This document shows positions 53,727-62,296 of a stretch of 64,000 bases of DNA, one piece after another. The first letter of the stretch is position 1. Each line of letters opens with the position of its first letter. The position numbers were made by a program, and so were the translations under genes. The notes beneath the pieces were generated by a model. That model was given only the letters and a program-made list of their open reading frames with translations. It searched no databases and was not told where the DNA came from. The stretch lies in contig NZ_OBEJ01000003.1 of the NCBI RefSeq assembly GCF_900215575.1, forward strand, positions 434,001 through 498,000, written 5' to 3'. The stretch is from Natronoarchaeum philippinense (GTDB lineage Archaea; Halobacteriota; Halobacteria; Halobacteriales; Natronoarchaeaceae).

Positions 53727-53984
53727 CTATCGAACGGTCGAGAGATCGACGAAGGCGTCAGCGTCCGCCGTCAGCCACGTCGACATTTTGACCACGCCGG
53801 TGGCGTCCGGCGGGAATATCGTGCATCGATCCGGGCCATCAGCCTCGGCGACGACCTCGTGACAAAGACCGACTGGACTGTCCCGAGCACGCACACGCTC
53901 GATGGCTGTCCGGGCGCTGGCGTCCGGTGCAGTTCCGTGGTCCGGGGCTGGGGCGGATCGGCGGCGAAGGTCGTCTGAAACCAT
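53727..53984 (-). CDS. DUF7511-like hypothetical protein, 85 aa
   Basis: The start at 53984 (MVSDDLRRRSAPAPDHGTAP) is preferred over a frame to 54068. The C-terminal half with CTIFPPDATGVVKMSTWLTA and FVDLSTVR is the part conserved in this haloarchaeal family. No membrane helix, zinc site or catalytic motif is seen. It converges on srp54 with a 32-bp gap. Confidence 0.65.
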   Translation of the reverse strand: MVSDDLRRRSAPAPDHGTAPDASARTAIERVRARDSPVGLCHEVVAEADGPDRCTIFPPDATGVVKMSTWLTADADAFVDLSTVR

Positions 53985-54184
53985 CCCGTCTAGACGCCGA
54001 CACCGACATCCAAAATACGTTGCTAGGAGGCCGCCGGTCCGAGCAGTACTGCTGTATAGCGGTACCACGCGCTCGGGAACCGACGACGACAGCCACGTCC
54101 GTCGGCACGACCACGAACGGTCGGTAGGCTGTACCTACCGAATTGGCGACAACCGTTAAGGGGATCGGACGGTTCCGTACGTGT

Positions 54185-55360
54185 ATGGATCGACGACGCT
54201 ACCTCTCCGCGCTCGCTGCAACCGGTGCGAGCGCCTCGCTTGCGGGCTGTTCGAACCCGCTCTCCGACGGGTCGACGCCCGAGCGAGACCCACAGAACGC
54301 GGTTATGGACAAGCTATACACCGCCATCGGGGAACTCAACACCGCGGCGCTGGCGCTCGGGACGGTCAGCGCGGACATCGAGACACCCGCCGATGTCGAG
54401 TTCGATGCCTCGGGCCCCCGCGATCGCATCGAGACCGCCCGGACAGCGCTGGACGAGGCCGAGGACGCCGCGTCGGGATCGTTCGAGACCGAACTCCAGC
54501 AGGCGCGGACCTACGCCGACGTGATCGCGGCGATGGTCGACGCATTCGCCGACCTACTGACCGGTGCACGGGATCTTTCGACGCTCGAATCGCAGTTCGA
54601 TCCCGACGCGATCGGCGAGCTGCGGACGATGCTCGAAGCGAGTCGCGATCCCCTGAGCAGCGCCGTCACGGCGGCAGAGAACGCGACTTCTGGACTCGAA
54701 AGCGCCGAAGCGTCGGTCCTGCGCGATCTCGACGCCGCGATCAGCCGCGTCTCCGACGCCGCGTCGACGCTGGTCGGATTCTCGCAGGGGCTCGATGGAC
54801 TCTCGCTGGGCTACCTGCAACTCGTCGACGGCGTCGCCGACATCGACACGGCCCAGCAACGGTTCACCGAGGAGGCCTACAGCGAGTCACAGACCGCGTT
54901 CGAAAACGCCCGGACGCACTTCCAGAACTCCCAGAGCACCTTCCAGAGCGGCGCCGAGGCCGCACCGGAGCAGCTCGACGAGCGGTTCTCGCGTGCGACC
55001 GACCGGAGCGATTCGCTCAACACCCTCGCGGGCGGATACGCGACGATGCTGGGCGGGATGACCGATCTCCAGACCGGCCGCCAGCAGTTCGAGAACGAAG
55101 AATACGAAGCCGCCAGCGAGTCGTTCGCCGCCGCCGGGGCGGCCTTCGAGGACGCCAGCGCGACGTTCGACACCGAGCCCGCGCCCGCCGGCGAGTTCGA
55201 TTCGCGCTTCGAGACCGCCCGGTGTCGCAGCGGCCACCTCGTCGAGGCCGCGGACACGCTCTCAGAAGCCGCGACTGCCGCCGACAACGGCAACCTGATT
55301 CGCGCCCGCAGCAAGGCCGAAGAGGGCCAACAGCAGGTTGAGGCTGCGAAGAACTGCTAG
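54185..55360 (+). CDS. Tat-type lipoprotein with helical repeats, 391 aa
   Basis: The start at 54185 (MDRRRYLSALAATGASASLA) carries a twin-arginine-like RRRYL followed by a lipobox LAGC, so it is a likely lipoprotein exported folded. The mature part is nearly all helical. Two similar units near residues 230-260 and 300-330 (FTEEAYSESQTAFENARTHF and FENEEYEAASESFAAAGAAF) look like TPR-type repeats. No enzymatic motif is present. A scaffold or stress-related surface protein is possible. Confidence 0.8.
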   Translation: MDRRRYLSALAATGASASLAGCSNPLSDGSTPERDPQNAVMDKLYTAIGELNTAALALGTVSADIETPADVEFDASGPRDRIETARTALDEAEDAASGSFETELQQARTYADVIAAMVDAFADLLTGARDLSTLESQFDPDAIGELRTMLEASRDPLSSAVTAAENATSGLESAEASVLRDLDAAISRVSDAASTLVGFSQGLDGLSLGYLQLVDGVADIDTAQQRFTEEAYSESQTAFENARTHFQNSQSTFQSGAEAAPEQLDERFSRATDRSDSLNTLAGGYATMLGGMTDLQTGRQQFENEEYEAASESFAAAGAAFEDASATFDTEPAPAGEFDSRFETARCRSGHLVEAADTLSEAATAADNGNLIRARSKAEEGQQQVEAAKNC

Positions 55361-55398
55361 ACTGAATCGGCAGCCCTTTGCTCGCAGCCACCCGTTCG

Positions 55399-56364
55399 GT
55401 GGGTGTGCAGTGGCTCGTGGAACTGTTACTCGGGAACGTCCTGCCCAGAGTAGCGACGATCGCCCTGTTCGTCGGCGTGGGCGTCGGACTGGCCAACCTC
55501 GCAGTGGCCTTTGGTGTCGTCGAGTACATCGCTGTCCTCTCGCGGCCGCTGACCGGGCCGGCGAACCTGCCCGACGAGGTCGGGACGGCCATTCTGGCGA
55601 CCGCAACGTCGCCGACGGCCGGCTACGGGATGCTCGCGGAGTACCGCGAGTCGGGACTGATCGACGACGCCGCGACGCTGGTCGCGATCACCATCAACAC
55701 GTTCTTCGGCTTCCTCCAGCACATCCTCACGTTCTACGTGCCGGTGTTGATCCCGATCCTCGGCGTCGAAGTCGGGCTCACGTACGTCGGGGCGCGGGCC
55801 GGCATCTCGCTGGCGATCACGCTCGTCGGCCTGCTCGCCGGCGCCGTGTTGCTCTCGACTGACAACGTCGATCCGAGCGCGCAATCGGCGATCGACGCCG
55901 ACGACGGGGACGCCGAGTCCGCCGGCGAGAAAGTCCGAACGGCCGTCGATCGCACGGCGTCGAAGCTCCGGACGATCGTCCCGCGGCTCGCCGTGGTCTA
56001 TGCAACTGTCGCGGTTCTCACGGCCCGGTTCGACATCACGGCGCTGTTTTCGGGCGTCGAGCCCGTGACCTCGTTGCTCGGACTCCCGCCCGCAAGCGCG
56101 GGCGTGATCGCCGTGTTTGCGATCGACACGACAAGCGGCGCGGCCGCTATCGCACCCCAGCTAGGAGCGCCGTTCACGACGCAGGAAGCCGTGGCGACGA
56201 TGCTGATCGGCGGCGTCGTCTCCTTCGCGTTCTCGACGTTCAAGCGCTCGATCCCCTTCCAGTACGGCATCTGGGGTCCGGAGTTCGGGACGAAGGTAAT
56301 CCTCGTGAACACGGCCCTGAAAATCGTGTTTATCAGCGTGACGGTCGCGCTGCTCGTCGTGTAG
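55399..56364 (+). CDS. Nucleoside-recognition (Gate) domain membrane protein
   Basis: GTG 55399 or 55405 starts a protein of about 320 residues with seven or eight hydrophobic helices. It shows two Gate-like halves with VGTAILATATSPTAGYGML and AVFAIDTTSGAAAIAPQLG, resembling the spore maturation/FeoB-associated nucleoside recognition domain. Family members transport or gate small solutes. A weakly charged loop follows residue 165. Neighbours do not identify the solute. Confidence 0.8.
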   Translation: MGVQWLVELLLGNVLPRVATIALFVGVGVGLANLAVAFGVVEYIAVLSRPLTGPANLPDEVGTAILATATSPTAGYGMLAEYRESGLIDDAATLVAITINTFFGFLQHILTFYVPVLIPILGVEVGLTYVGARAGISLAITLVGLLAGAVLLSTDNVDPSAQSAIDADDGDAESAGEKVRTAVDRTASKLRTIVPRLAVVYATVAVLTARFDITALFSGVEPVTSLLGLPPASAGVIAVFAIDTTSGAAAIAPQLGAPFTTQEAVATMLIGGVVSFAFSTFKRSIPFQYGIWGPEFGTKVILVNTALKIVFISVTVALLVV

Positions 56365-56384
56365 TAAGGAGTCGGACCGGACGA

Positions 56385-56804
56385 TCAGGCGTCGGACTCG
56401 TCGGTGACGGGCTTGCCCTCCTCGGTCGGCGGCGCGACGTGGTCGACGAAGGCCTCGACATCGGGATCCTCGACCTCGACCCGGACGCGGATGTCGCCCA
56501 GTTCGTCGGGGTTGCCGACCGCAAAGTTGACCACGCCCTCGAAGGCGGGCTGTTTCTTCAGGCCGAACGAGAACGTCTCTCCTTGCTTGTCGCCGAAGAA
56601 CTCGCCGCGGGCGGTGTCGAGAATCTCCTGTCGGTGGAGCAGTTCAGAGAAGTGATCCATCGAGTGCGTCTCGCCGACCAGCTCGCCGTGCTGGAACTCC
56701 ACGTCGGCGTTCGGGAACAGGTTCGTGATGGCGTCCCGGACGCGGTCGGTAACTTCGGTGTCGTTGACTGGCGCCGTAATCTGAACGTCGATGCTGTAGA
56801 TCAT
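56385..56804 (-). CDS. UPF0201 family RNA-binding-like protein
   Basis: ATG 56804 (MIYSIDVQITAPVNDTEVTD) starts a 139-residue UPF0201 protein with the conserved ITNLFPNADVEF and LLHRQEILDTARGEFF. Structures of this family resemble ribosomal protein L5-type folds, so an RNA-binding role is suggested but not shown. It overlaps the upstream kinase-like gene by 4 bases, and the pair is conserved in archaea. Confidence 0.88.
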   Translation of the reverse strand: MIYSIDVQITAPVNDTEVTDRVRDAITNLFPNADVEFQHGELVGETHSMDHFSELLHRQEILDTARGEFFGDKQGETFSFGLKKQPAFEGVVNFAVGNPDELGDIRVRVEVEDPDVEAFVDHVAPPTEEGKPVTDESDA

Positions 56805-57364
56805 TGGGTGGCCTCCTCGGGACCGCTCTCTATGACCGTTCGAACCGTCCGCCGGAACGACTCCAGCGAGTCGGTGTTGTCGATGCGCACGTCGGCGCGC
56901 TCCATGGCCTCGCCCATGCCGAAGCCGAGTTCGCGCTCGTCGCGCTCTGCCAGCGTTTCGCCGCCCTCGTCGGCGCCCGCGTCGCGCCCGCGCTCGTCGA
57001 GCCGCTCGGCCCGAACCTCGGCAGGGGCTTCGATGCTGACCAGCGAGAAGTCCTCGCCGAAGGCGCTCTCGAAGGCGTCGACCTCGACATCGCTCCGGAT
57101 GCCATCGACCAGCACCGTATCGGCGTCGTCGAGCGCCTCGCGGAGCAGTGGGAGCGATCGTTCGGCGATCGCTGCCGGTCCGTTCTCCTCGCGCAGCGCT
57201 TGGGCGACCTCGCCGTGGCTGGTCGCGGGATCGAGTCCGCGCTCCCGACACTCCCGGCGGATCACGTCTCCCATCGTCACGACGGGGACGCCCAGTTCGC
57301 GGGCGACCTCGGCGGCCTCGCCCTTACCGCTTCCCGGCAGGCCGACGGTCCCGATAACTCTCAT
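56801..57364 (-). CDS. UPF0200 adenylate-kinase-like/dephospho-CoA-kinase-like ATPase
   Basis: The 187-residue protein starts at 57364 (MRVIGTVGLPGSGKGEAAEV) with a P-loop GLPGSGKG at the very N-terminus and a DGIRSDVEVDAFESAF segment typical of UPF0200. The fold is that of nucleotide and dephospho-CoA kinases. It has been proposed as a candidate archaeal dephospho-CoA kinase-like protein, but other enzymes are now assigned that step. It shares an ATGA overlap with UPF0201. Confidence 0.85.
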   Translation of the reverse strand: MRVIGTVGLPGSGKGEAAEVARELGVPVVTMGDVIRRECRERGLDPATSHGEVAQALREENGPAAIAERSLPLLREALDDADTVLVDGIRSDVEVDAFESAFGEDFSLVSIEAPAEVRAERLDERGRDAGADEGGETLAERDERELGFGMGEAMERADVRIDNTDSLESFRRTVRTVIESGPEEATQ

Positions 57365-57446
57365 CGGGTCAGTTGTAGCGCGGACGGGCGCTTAAGGGCT
57401 GTGTTCCGAGCGCCGGCACGCCGAAACGACGCGCCAACCCGCGGCG

Positions 57447-58046
57447 TCAGAACTGCCCAAACGGTCGCAGGAGCCGGTCGAAGATGCGGTCCGGGACGCT
57501 CGTCCAGTCGCGATCGGGGGTGCTGGTCCGGTAGACGCCGTTTGCTTCCTCGATGCGGCCCTGCCGTTCGAGCTCTTCGAGGGCCTGCTCGATCCGGTCG
57601 TCGGGCAGGTCGACGGCGTCGTACAGTTCTTCGGCCGATTTTGGATCGGCGTCGAGCGAACGCCAGATCGTCCCGCCGTCCTGTACCGTGACGTAGGCGT
57701 TTCCGGTCCGCCGCGGCTCGGCGCCGACGCGGAGGTCGAATGTGCCGTCGAGTGCGAGCCACGCACCGGCGACGAGGAAGCCGAACTTGATCCACAGCAG
57801 TCCGCCGGGCCGAAAGAGCGCGACGACGCCGAGGACGGCCAGCGCGACGCCGAGGATCGTCTTCGACCAGCCGGGGTTGAGGTCGTATCGGTCCCGAACG
57901 GCGTCGTAGATTTTCACGGCCACGAACGCTAACGCGATCGGCACGAGCCGCTCGATCGGCCACCCAAGCGCGAGAACCAGCAGGGCAGTCGCGCTGACGA
58001 CCCCTGCAAGTTCGATCGCTTTTCCTGTGAGACGGCGTCGGTCCAT
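57447..58046 (-). CDS. Membrane protein with C-terminal winged helix, 199 aa
   Basis: Three to four hydrophobic helices (AGVVSATALLVLALGWPIER, then LVPIALAFVAVKIY, ILGVALAVLGVVALF, FGFLVAGAWLALDG) occupy residues 10-105. A cytoplasmic part contains a winged-helix-like segment (SAEELYDAVDLPDDRIEQAL followed by EELERQGRIEEANGVY) and a tail WTSVPDRIFDRLLRPFGQF. It is divergent from the YccF gene. Regulatory function is inferred from the fold only. Confidence 0.75.
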   Translation of the reverse strand: MDRRRLTGKAIELAGVVSATALLVLALGWPIERLVPIALAFVAVKIYDAVRDRYDLNPGWSKTILGVALAVLGVVALFRPGGLLWIKFGFLVAGAWLALDGTFDLRVGAEPRRTGNAYVTVQDGGTIWRSLDADPKSAEELYDAVDLPDDRIEQALEELERQGRIEEANGVYRTSTPDRDWTSVPDRIFDRLLRPFGQF

Positions 58047-58149
58047 CGCGTGTCACTTCGGCGGTTCGTCACATTAGTGTTGCGCGTGAGACACGATTGC
58101 ACCGTAGCGGACCGTGACCTGTATACGGACGTGCGATAGAATTGGTATC

Positions 58150-58527
58150 ATGGCACAACGTTCGTTGCCGGTTCGCGCGCTGTGGTTCGTCCTCGTCGGG
58201 TGGTGGCTCACGCCGATCGTGATTAACGTCGCGTGGCTGTGTAACGTGACGATCATCCTGCTGCCGGTAGGGATCAAGCTGATAAACCTCGTTCCGACGG
58301 TGCTGACCCTCAAAGAACCAAGATCCCTGTCGGAACCGGACAGCGCCCGCGGGCAGCGCTCGCTGGTGGTGCGGGCAATCTGGTTCGTCCTCGTCGGCTG
58401 GTGGGCCAGCCTGCTGTGGGCGAACGTCGCCGCCCTCCTCTCGGTGACGATTATCGGGCTGCCGGTGGCCTACTGGATGTTCAACCGCCTGCCGTTCGTA
58501 ACGTCGCTGTACCGCTTCGACGGGTAG
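58150..58527 (+). CDS. YccF domain protein with two repeats, 125 aa
   Basis: The ATG at 58150 (MAQRSLPVRALWFVLVGWWL) opens a protein with two homologous halves: RALWFVLVGWWLTPIV and RAIWFVLVGWWASLLW, each followed by a second helix with VTII(L/G)LP. This is the YccF inner-membrane domain pair. The function of the family is unknown, although it is common in bacteria and haloarchaea. It precedes tRNA-Arg by 43 bp. Confidence 0.85.
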   Translation: MAQRSLPVRALWFVLVGWWLTPIVINVAWLCNVTIILLPVGIKLINLVPTVLTLKEPRSLSEPDSARGQRSLVVRAIWFVLVGWWASLLWANVAALLSVTIIGLPVAYWMFNRLPFVTSLYRFDG

Positions 58528-58570
58528 AAATCCAATCGCTTTTGAGAACTCGGACGGAAAGTCCGGCCGA

Positions 58571-58645
58571 GGGCACGTAGCTCAGTCCGGATAGAGCGTC
58601 GGACTTCTAATCCGACGGTCGTGGGTTCGAATCCCACCGTGCCCG
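58571..58645 (+). tRNA. tRNA-Arg (TCT)
   Basis: A complete 75-nt cloverleaf: acceptor GGGCACG/CGTGCCC, D arm GCTC/GAGC, anticodon stem TCGGA/TCCGA with loop CTTCTAA (anticodon TCT), T arm GTGGG-TTCGAAT-CCCAC, discriminator G. No intron. CCA is not encoded. Confidence 0.96.
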
Positions 58646-58757
58646 TGATTCTGCGAGGAGCGGACGCGACGAGTGAATCACTGAAAGAGGTGGATTCGAA
58701 CCACGGCAGACCGAACGCAGTGAGGTCTGGCATCGGGTGAGAATCCCACCGTGCCCG
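58629..58757 (+). repeat. 17-bp direct repeat of the tRNA-Arg 3' end (attachment-site-like)
   Basis: GAATCCCACCGTGCCCG occurs at 58629-58645 inside tRNA-Arg and again at 58741-58757. A second perfect copy of the 3' end of a tRNA is the usual trace left by integration of an element at that tRNA. Confidence 0.7.
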
Positions 58758-59063
58758 CTGATGTTGCTGCGCACGGCGGTATATGGCTCGGAGATCGGTG
58801 CGAGACTCGCCGTGCTCGTCTTTCGACTTCCGGATCGCTGGCTCCCGGAAACGGTGACAGCTCGATCTTCAGGTGAGTGCGAAAGCTCTTCGAATAGACT
58901 CGCGTAGAATCTGAATACCGCCTCCCGGATTGTGAACTACGCCCGGAAATGCTCGCTTCGCTGCGCGTTCCCGGTCTAGTTCAAATCCGGTCAGGTATCA
59001 TATTTCCGGCTCACGGAGAGGCGAGCAGATGAACTGCTCGCCGTAACGTTCGCCGCAAAAGTA
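58646..59063. other. 418-bp intergenic region made of tRNA-derived fragments
   Basis: No gene is present. In order it holds a T-arm-like GTGGATTCGAACCAC (58690-58704, reverse orientation), a hairpin CAGACC/GGTCTG (58707-58729), the tRNA-Arg 3' repeat (58741-58757), a 17-bp copy of tRNA-Phe sequence GACAGCTCGATCTTCAG (58856-58872, same as 59089-59105) and a 14-bp copy CCGCCTCCCGGATT (58918-58931, same as 59066-59079). It looks like the debris of elements that used both tRNA genes. Confidence 0.6.
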
Positions 59064-59137
59064 TGCCGCCTCCCGGATTTGAACCGGGGACAGCTCGATC
59101 TTCAGTCGAGTGCTCTCCCAGTCTGAGCTAAGGCGGC
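59064..59137 (-). tRNA. tRNA-Phe (GAA)
   Basis: A complete 74-nt cloverleaf on the minus strand: acceptor GCCGCCT/AGGCGGC, D arm GCTC/GAGC, anticodon stem CTCGA/TCGAG with loop CTGAAGA (anticodon GAA), T arm CCCGG-TTCAAAT-CCGGG, discriminator A. It points toward tRNA-Arg. Confidence 0.96.
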
Positions 59138-59285
59138 CCGCCGCGTGGCGTACTCCTTACTCGAACGATGAAAGGAAAAAGGATTTCGATCCGTCGCCGA
59201 CGCCGTACCGTGGTACGATGCCGCAATCCCGTGTCAGTCTGACTGGTCGTGAGGGTTTTACTCACGGAGGTAGTCAGCAAACCTC

Positions 59286-59390
59286 ATGGGAGAGCGCGCC
59301 TGCTATCTCGTGTTCTGCGAGGAGTGTGATGCGCCGGCGTCGATCCGCGACGAACGATGTCCCGACTGCGGGGCACCACTGGAGCGGTAG
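59286..59390 (+). CDS. Very small zinc-ribbon protein, 34 aa
   Basis: ATG 59286 to TAG 59390 encodes MGERACYLVFCEECDAPASI and ends RCPDCGAPLER. Two CxxC pairs (CEEC and CPDC) are 11 residues apart. The stop codon touches the stop of the convergent Bat-like gene. The short length and clean zinc knuckle support a real micro-protein of unknown function. Confidence 0.55.
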   Translation: MGERACYLVFCEECDAPASIRDERCPDCGAPLER

Positions 59391-61028
59391 TTACTCCTCG
59401 GAGCGGTCTTCGCGCTCGTGTTTGAGCAACACGTCGGCGATTTTGCGCTCGGCGTTGCGAATGTGCTGGGAGAACGTCGCCGGAGCGACGCCGAGCGTCT
59501 CGGCGATTTCCTCGCCGCTGTTGTCGCGAGGCCACTCGAAAAACCCCGAGAAGTACGCGGCCTCAAGCGCGGTGCGCTGTTTCTCGGTGAGCTCCTCGAA
59601 CACCCGACTGCGGAACTCGCCGGTCGTGACGCTGTCCTGTTCGACTGTTCGCTGAGCGACCAGTTCGGCCTCGGGAAACCGCTCCCGGAGCGCTTCGAGG
59701 AGCGAGCGAACGTCAACGTCCGACGGCAGTTCGACGACAGCGTGACACTCCCCGTTCCGGACAGTCGCCGAGCGGACGCGCCCGCCGAACGTTGCGATGG
59801 TACCGGTCAGCGGTGGGGCTGTCTGTGTCACCTCGAACTGGTGGAATTCCTCGCCGGCACCGACCGGTGAGATGCGTTCGATGCTATCGACCGCGTCCGC
59901 GAGTCGTTCGACGGCATCGGTGTCGAGTCCGTCGGCGGTGAGATACTGCACGTACTCGTCGTCGCCGGCCGGGAGCGTCCGATCGACGCGAATCGTGTAA
60001 TCTTCGCCCGCAGCGGCGTCGACCAGCGGCGTTTCCAATTCGGGTAGCCGCAGTTCGAGTTCCGTCAGGACATCGCTCATCAGGGTTTGCTTGCGCTGGA
60101 ACGCCTCGAACGCGTGGCCGAGGACGTTCCCGAGCGTTTCGAGAATGTCGTCCTCGTGCCCACGAAACGCCCCTGAACGCTTCGAGTAGATCGTCAGGAC
60201 GCCGTACAGTGATCGTCGGTGGGTGATCGGGATCGATGCCAGCGACCGATACCCGCACTCGAGTGCGGCCTCGCGCCAGCGCTCGTCGCCGCCATCGTCG
60301 AGCTCCGAGACGAGTTGTATCTCCTTCGAGCGGACGGCCTGCGTTGCTGGTTCGTGCCCGTCGTCGCCGTCCTGTCTAGCAAGCTCGTTGAGACGCTCAC
60401 ACGACTCACCCGCCGACGCCGAGAGCGTGACGGCGTTGGTCCCGCGATCGAAGTCGCCGAACCACGCCGCCGCGTAGGTGTCGGACTCGACCAACCGGTC
60501 ACAGACGCGCTGTTCCATCTCGTCGCGCGTCGGCGTCTCGATCACCGATGTCGTGATGTCCTGCAGCACGCGATGGAGTTGGTTGATCGCTGCCAGACGC
60601 CGCCCCCGCGCCTTCAGGGCTGTTTCTGCCCGATACTTCTCGACCGCATTCCGGATCCGGTTCGCCAAGACGGCCGGCTGTTCGTCGGTCAACGACAGCG
60701 GGACGTAATCGGTAACGCCCGCCGAAATCGCCTCGCTGGCCAGTTCCTCGCTCCCGTCGCCGGCATAGAGGACCACGGGGAGCGAACGGTGTTCTTCCCG
60801 GATCGCGTACAGCACCGAGATACCGTCGGTGTCCGACAGCTCTTCGTCACAGACGACGCAGTCGATCTCGTCCTCGCCGACGAGCGTCTCGGCCCGGTCC
60901 CTGCTGGTGGCAGTCATCACGTCGGTCGCAGGCCGGGACTCTCGCAGCGCCGCCGCCGTCGAATCGACGGCGTCCGGGCGTCCAGCGAGCAGCACCGTCG
61001 GCTCGACGACGTCCGTGACGGTTTCCAT
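59391..61028 (-). CDS. Bat-like regulator: receiver-like, GAF and bacterio-opsin-activator HTH
   Basis: The ATG at 61028 (METVTDVVEPTVLLAGRPDA) is preceded by a TATA element at 61052-61059. Of the 545 residues, about 10-120 form a receiver-like domain (EIDCVVCDEELSDTDGISVL), 155-320 a GAF domain, then a bacterio-opsin activator region, and the C-terminus carries the HTH_10 block LTEKQRTALEAAYFSGFFEW with VAPATFSQHIRNAERKI. Bat-type proteins activate genes such as bop in response to oxygen or light. The target here is unknown. Confidence 0.92.
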   Translation of the reverse strand: METVTDVVEPTVLLAGRPDAVDSTAAALRESRPATDVMTATSRDRAETLVGEDEIDCVVCDEELSDTDGISVLYAIREEHRSLPVVLYAGDGSEELASEAISAGVTDYVPLSLTDEQPAVLANRIRNAVEKYRAETALKARGRRLAAINQLHRVLQDITTSVIETPTRDEMEQRVCDRLVESDTYAAAWFGDFDRGTNAVTLSASAGESCERLNELARQDGDDGHEPATQAVRSKEIQLVSELDDGGDERWREAALECGYRSLASIPITHRRSLYGVLTIYSKRSGAFRGHEDDILETLGNVLGHAFEAFQRKQTLMSDVLTELELRLPELETPLVDAAAGEDYTIRVDRTLPAGDDEYVQYLTADGLDTDAVERLADAVDSIERISPVGAGEEFHQFEVTQTAPPLTGTIATFGGRVRSATVRNGECHAVVELPSDVDVRSLLEALRERFPEAELVAQRTVEQDSVTTGEFRSRVFEELTEKQRTALEAAYFSGFFEWPRDNSGEEIAETLGVAPATFSQHIRNAERKIADVLLKHEREDRSEE

Positions 61029-61051
61029 TGCGTGCCGGTACGTCGAACGCC

Positions 61052-61059
61052 ACAAAATA
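61052..61059 (-). promoter_or_regulatory. TATA element for the Bat-like gene
   Basis: The minus strand reads CGTATTTTGTGG, with the TATTTTGT core 24-31 nt upstream of the ATG at 61028. The rest of the 287-bp gap to the dioxygenase gene holds no supported gene. Confidence 0.45.
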
Positions 61060-61315
61060 CGTTTCCTACCAGTCTGATTCACCAAGATATCTGCATAGTT
61101 GCACGACAGATTTCTCGCCTAACGCTCCCGTGCTGGAGGCGCCCCGCCGCTGTCGTCTCAGCGATCAGGGTGCTTGCGCCGGTCGCGGCAGTTCGTCCGG
61201 AACTCGCTGCCGCGAGCCACGGCGTCTCCCGCGTCGCCGGCCGGTGACATCGGCGTAACCTAGTGGTGTTGCTGTCCGCAAAACCATACCAACGTCGGGC
61301 GCCTACGAGACGTTA

Positions 61316-62296
61316 ATGGCACCTACAACTGCCGGACTCCACCACGTGACCGCGATGGCTGGCGATCCCCAGCGCAACGCCGATTTCTACGTCGGCACGC
61401 TCGGACTGCGCTTCGTCAAGCGAACGGTCAACCACGACGACACCGGAACCTATCACTTCTACTTCGGCGACGAGGTCGGGACGCCGGGGACGAACATCAC
61501 CTTCTTTCCGTGGCCCGAGTCGGGACGTTCCGGGCAGTTCGGCGCCGGCCAGACCCGCGACACCGCCTACGCGATCCGGCCCGACTCGCTCGAGTACTGG
61601 ACCGACCGCCTCGACGACCGCGGCGTCGAGTTCGAGCGAACCGAGCGGTTCGACGAGACGGTTCTCCGGTTCGAGGACCCCGACGGGATCGGTCTCGAAC
61701 TCGTCGCCACCGACCTCGCGGACGACGCCGAAGTGCAGCCGTGGGCCGACGGGCCGGTCCCGGTCGAGCACCAACTCCGCGGGTTCCACGGCGTCACGCT
61801 CGGCGTCGCCGAGTTCGGACCGACAGAGTCGGTGCTGACCGACGTTCTCGGCTACGAACTCGACCGACAGGCCGACGGTCGCCGCCGCTACCGCGCCGCC
61901 GACGGTGGGCCCCACTCCATCGTCGACCTCGTCGAGACCGACGCGGGCCGCGGGCAGATGGGCGTCGGGACGGTCCATCACGTCGCGTTTATGGCCGAGG
62001 ACGAGGCCGAACAGGAGCAGTACCGTGAGGCGTTCGCCGAGCGCGGGCTGCGAGCGACCACGATCGTCGACCGGACATACTTCCGGTCGATCTACTGCCG
62101 CGAGCCCGGCGGCGTCCTCTTCGAGATCGCCACGACCGGCCCCGGCTTCACCGTCGACGAAGATATCGACGAGCTGGGCTCTTCGCTGGTGCTGCCCGAG
62201 CGGCTCGAAGCCAAGCGCGAGGCGATCGAAGCCCAGTTGCCCGCGTTCGACGGTCCCTCGATCGATCACTCCTCGGCCGACGCCGGGAGCGAGTAG
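61316..62296 (+). CDS. Ring-cleaving dioxygenase, VOC superfamily (MhqO-like)
   Basis: The 326-residue protein has two tandem VOC halves. The metal-ligand pattern of extradiol enzymes is present: HHV near residue 10 (TTAGLHHVTAMAGDP), a second His in GTVHHVAFMAED and a Glu in GGVLFEIATTG. It resembles the MhqO/YkcA group of glyoxalase-type dioxygenases that act on hydroquinone-type compounds. Its stop codon is followed directly by the next gene with no spacer. Confidence 0.88.
   Translation: MAPTTAGLHHVTAMAGDPQRNADFYVGTLGLRFVKRTVNHDDTGTYHFYFGDEVGTPGTNITFFPWPESGRSGQFGAGQTRDTAYAIRPDSLEYWTDRLDDRGVEFERTERFDETVLRFEDPDGIGLELVATDLADDAEVQPWADGPVPVEHQLRGFHGVTLGVAEFGPTESVLTDVLGYELDRQADGRRRYRAADGGPHSIVDLVETDAGRGQMGVGTVHHVAFMAEDEAEQEQYREAFAERGLRATTIVDRTYFRSIYCREPGGVLFEIATTGPGFTVDEDIDELGSSLVLPERLEAKREAIEAQLPAFDGPSIDHSSADAGSE

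Noticed and set aside
58690-58757. Additional tRNA gene downstream of tRNA-Arg
   Set aside because: Only T-arm and acceptor 3' pieces are present; no D arm or anticodon stem can be formed.
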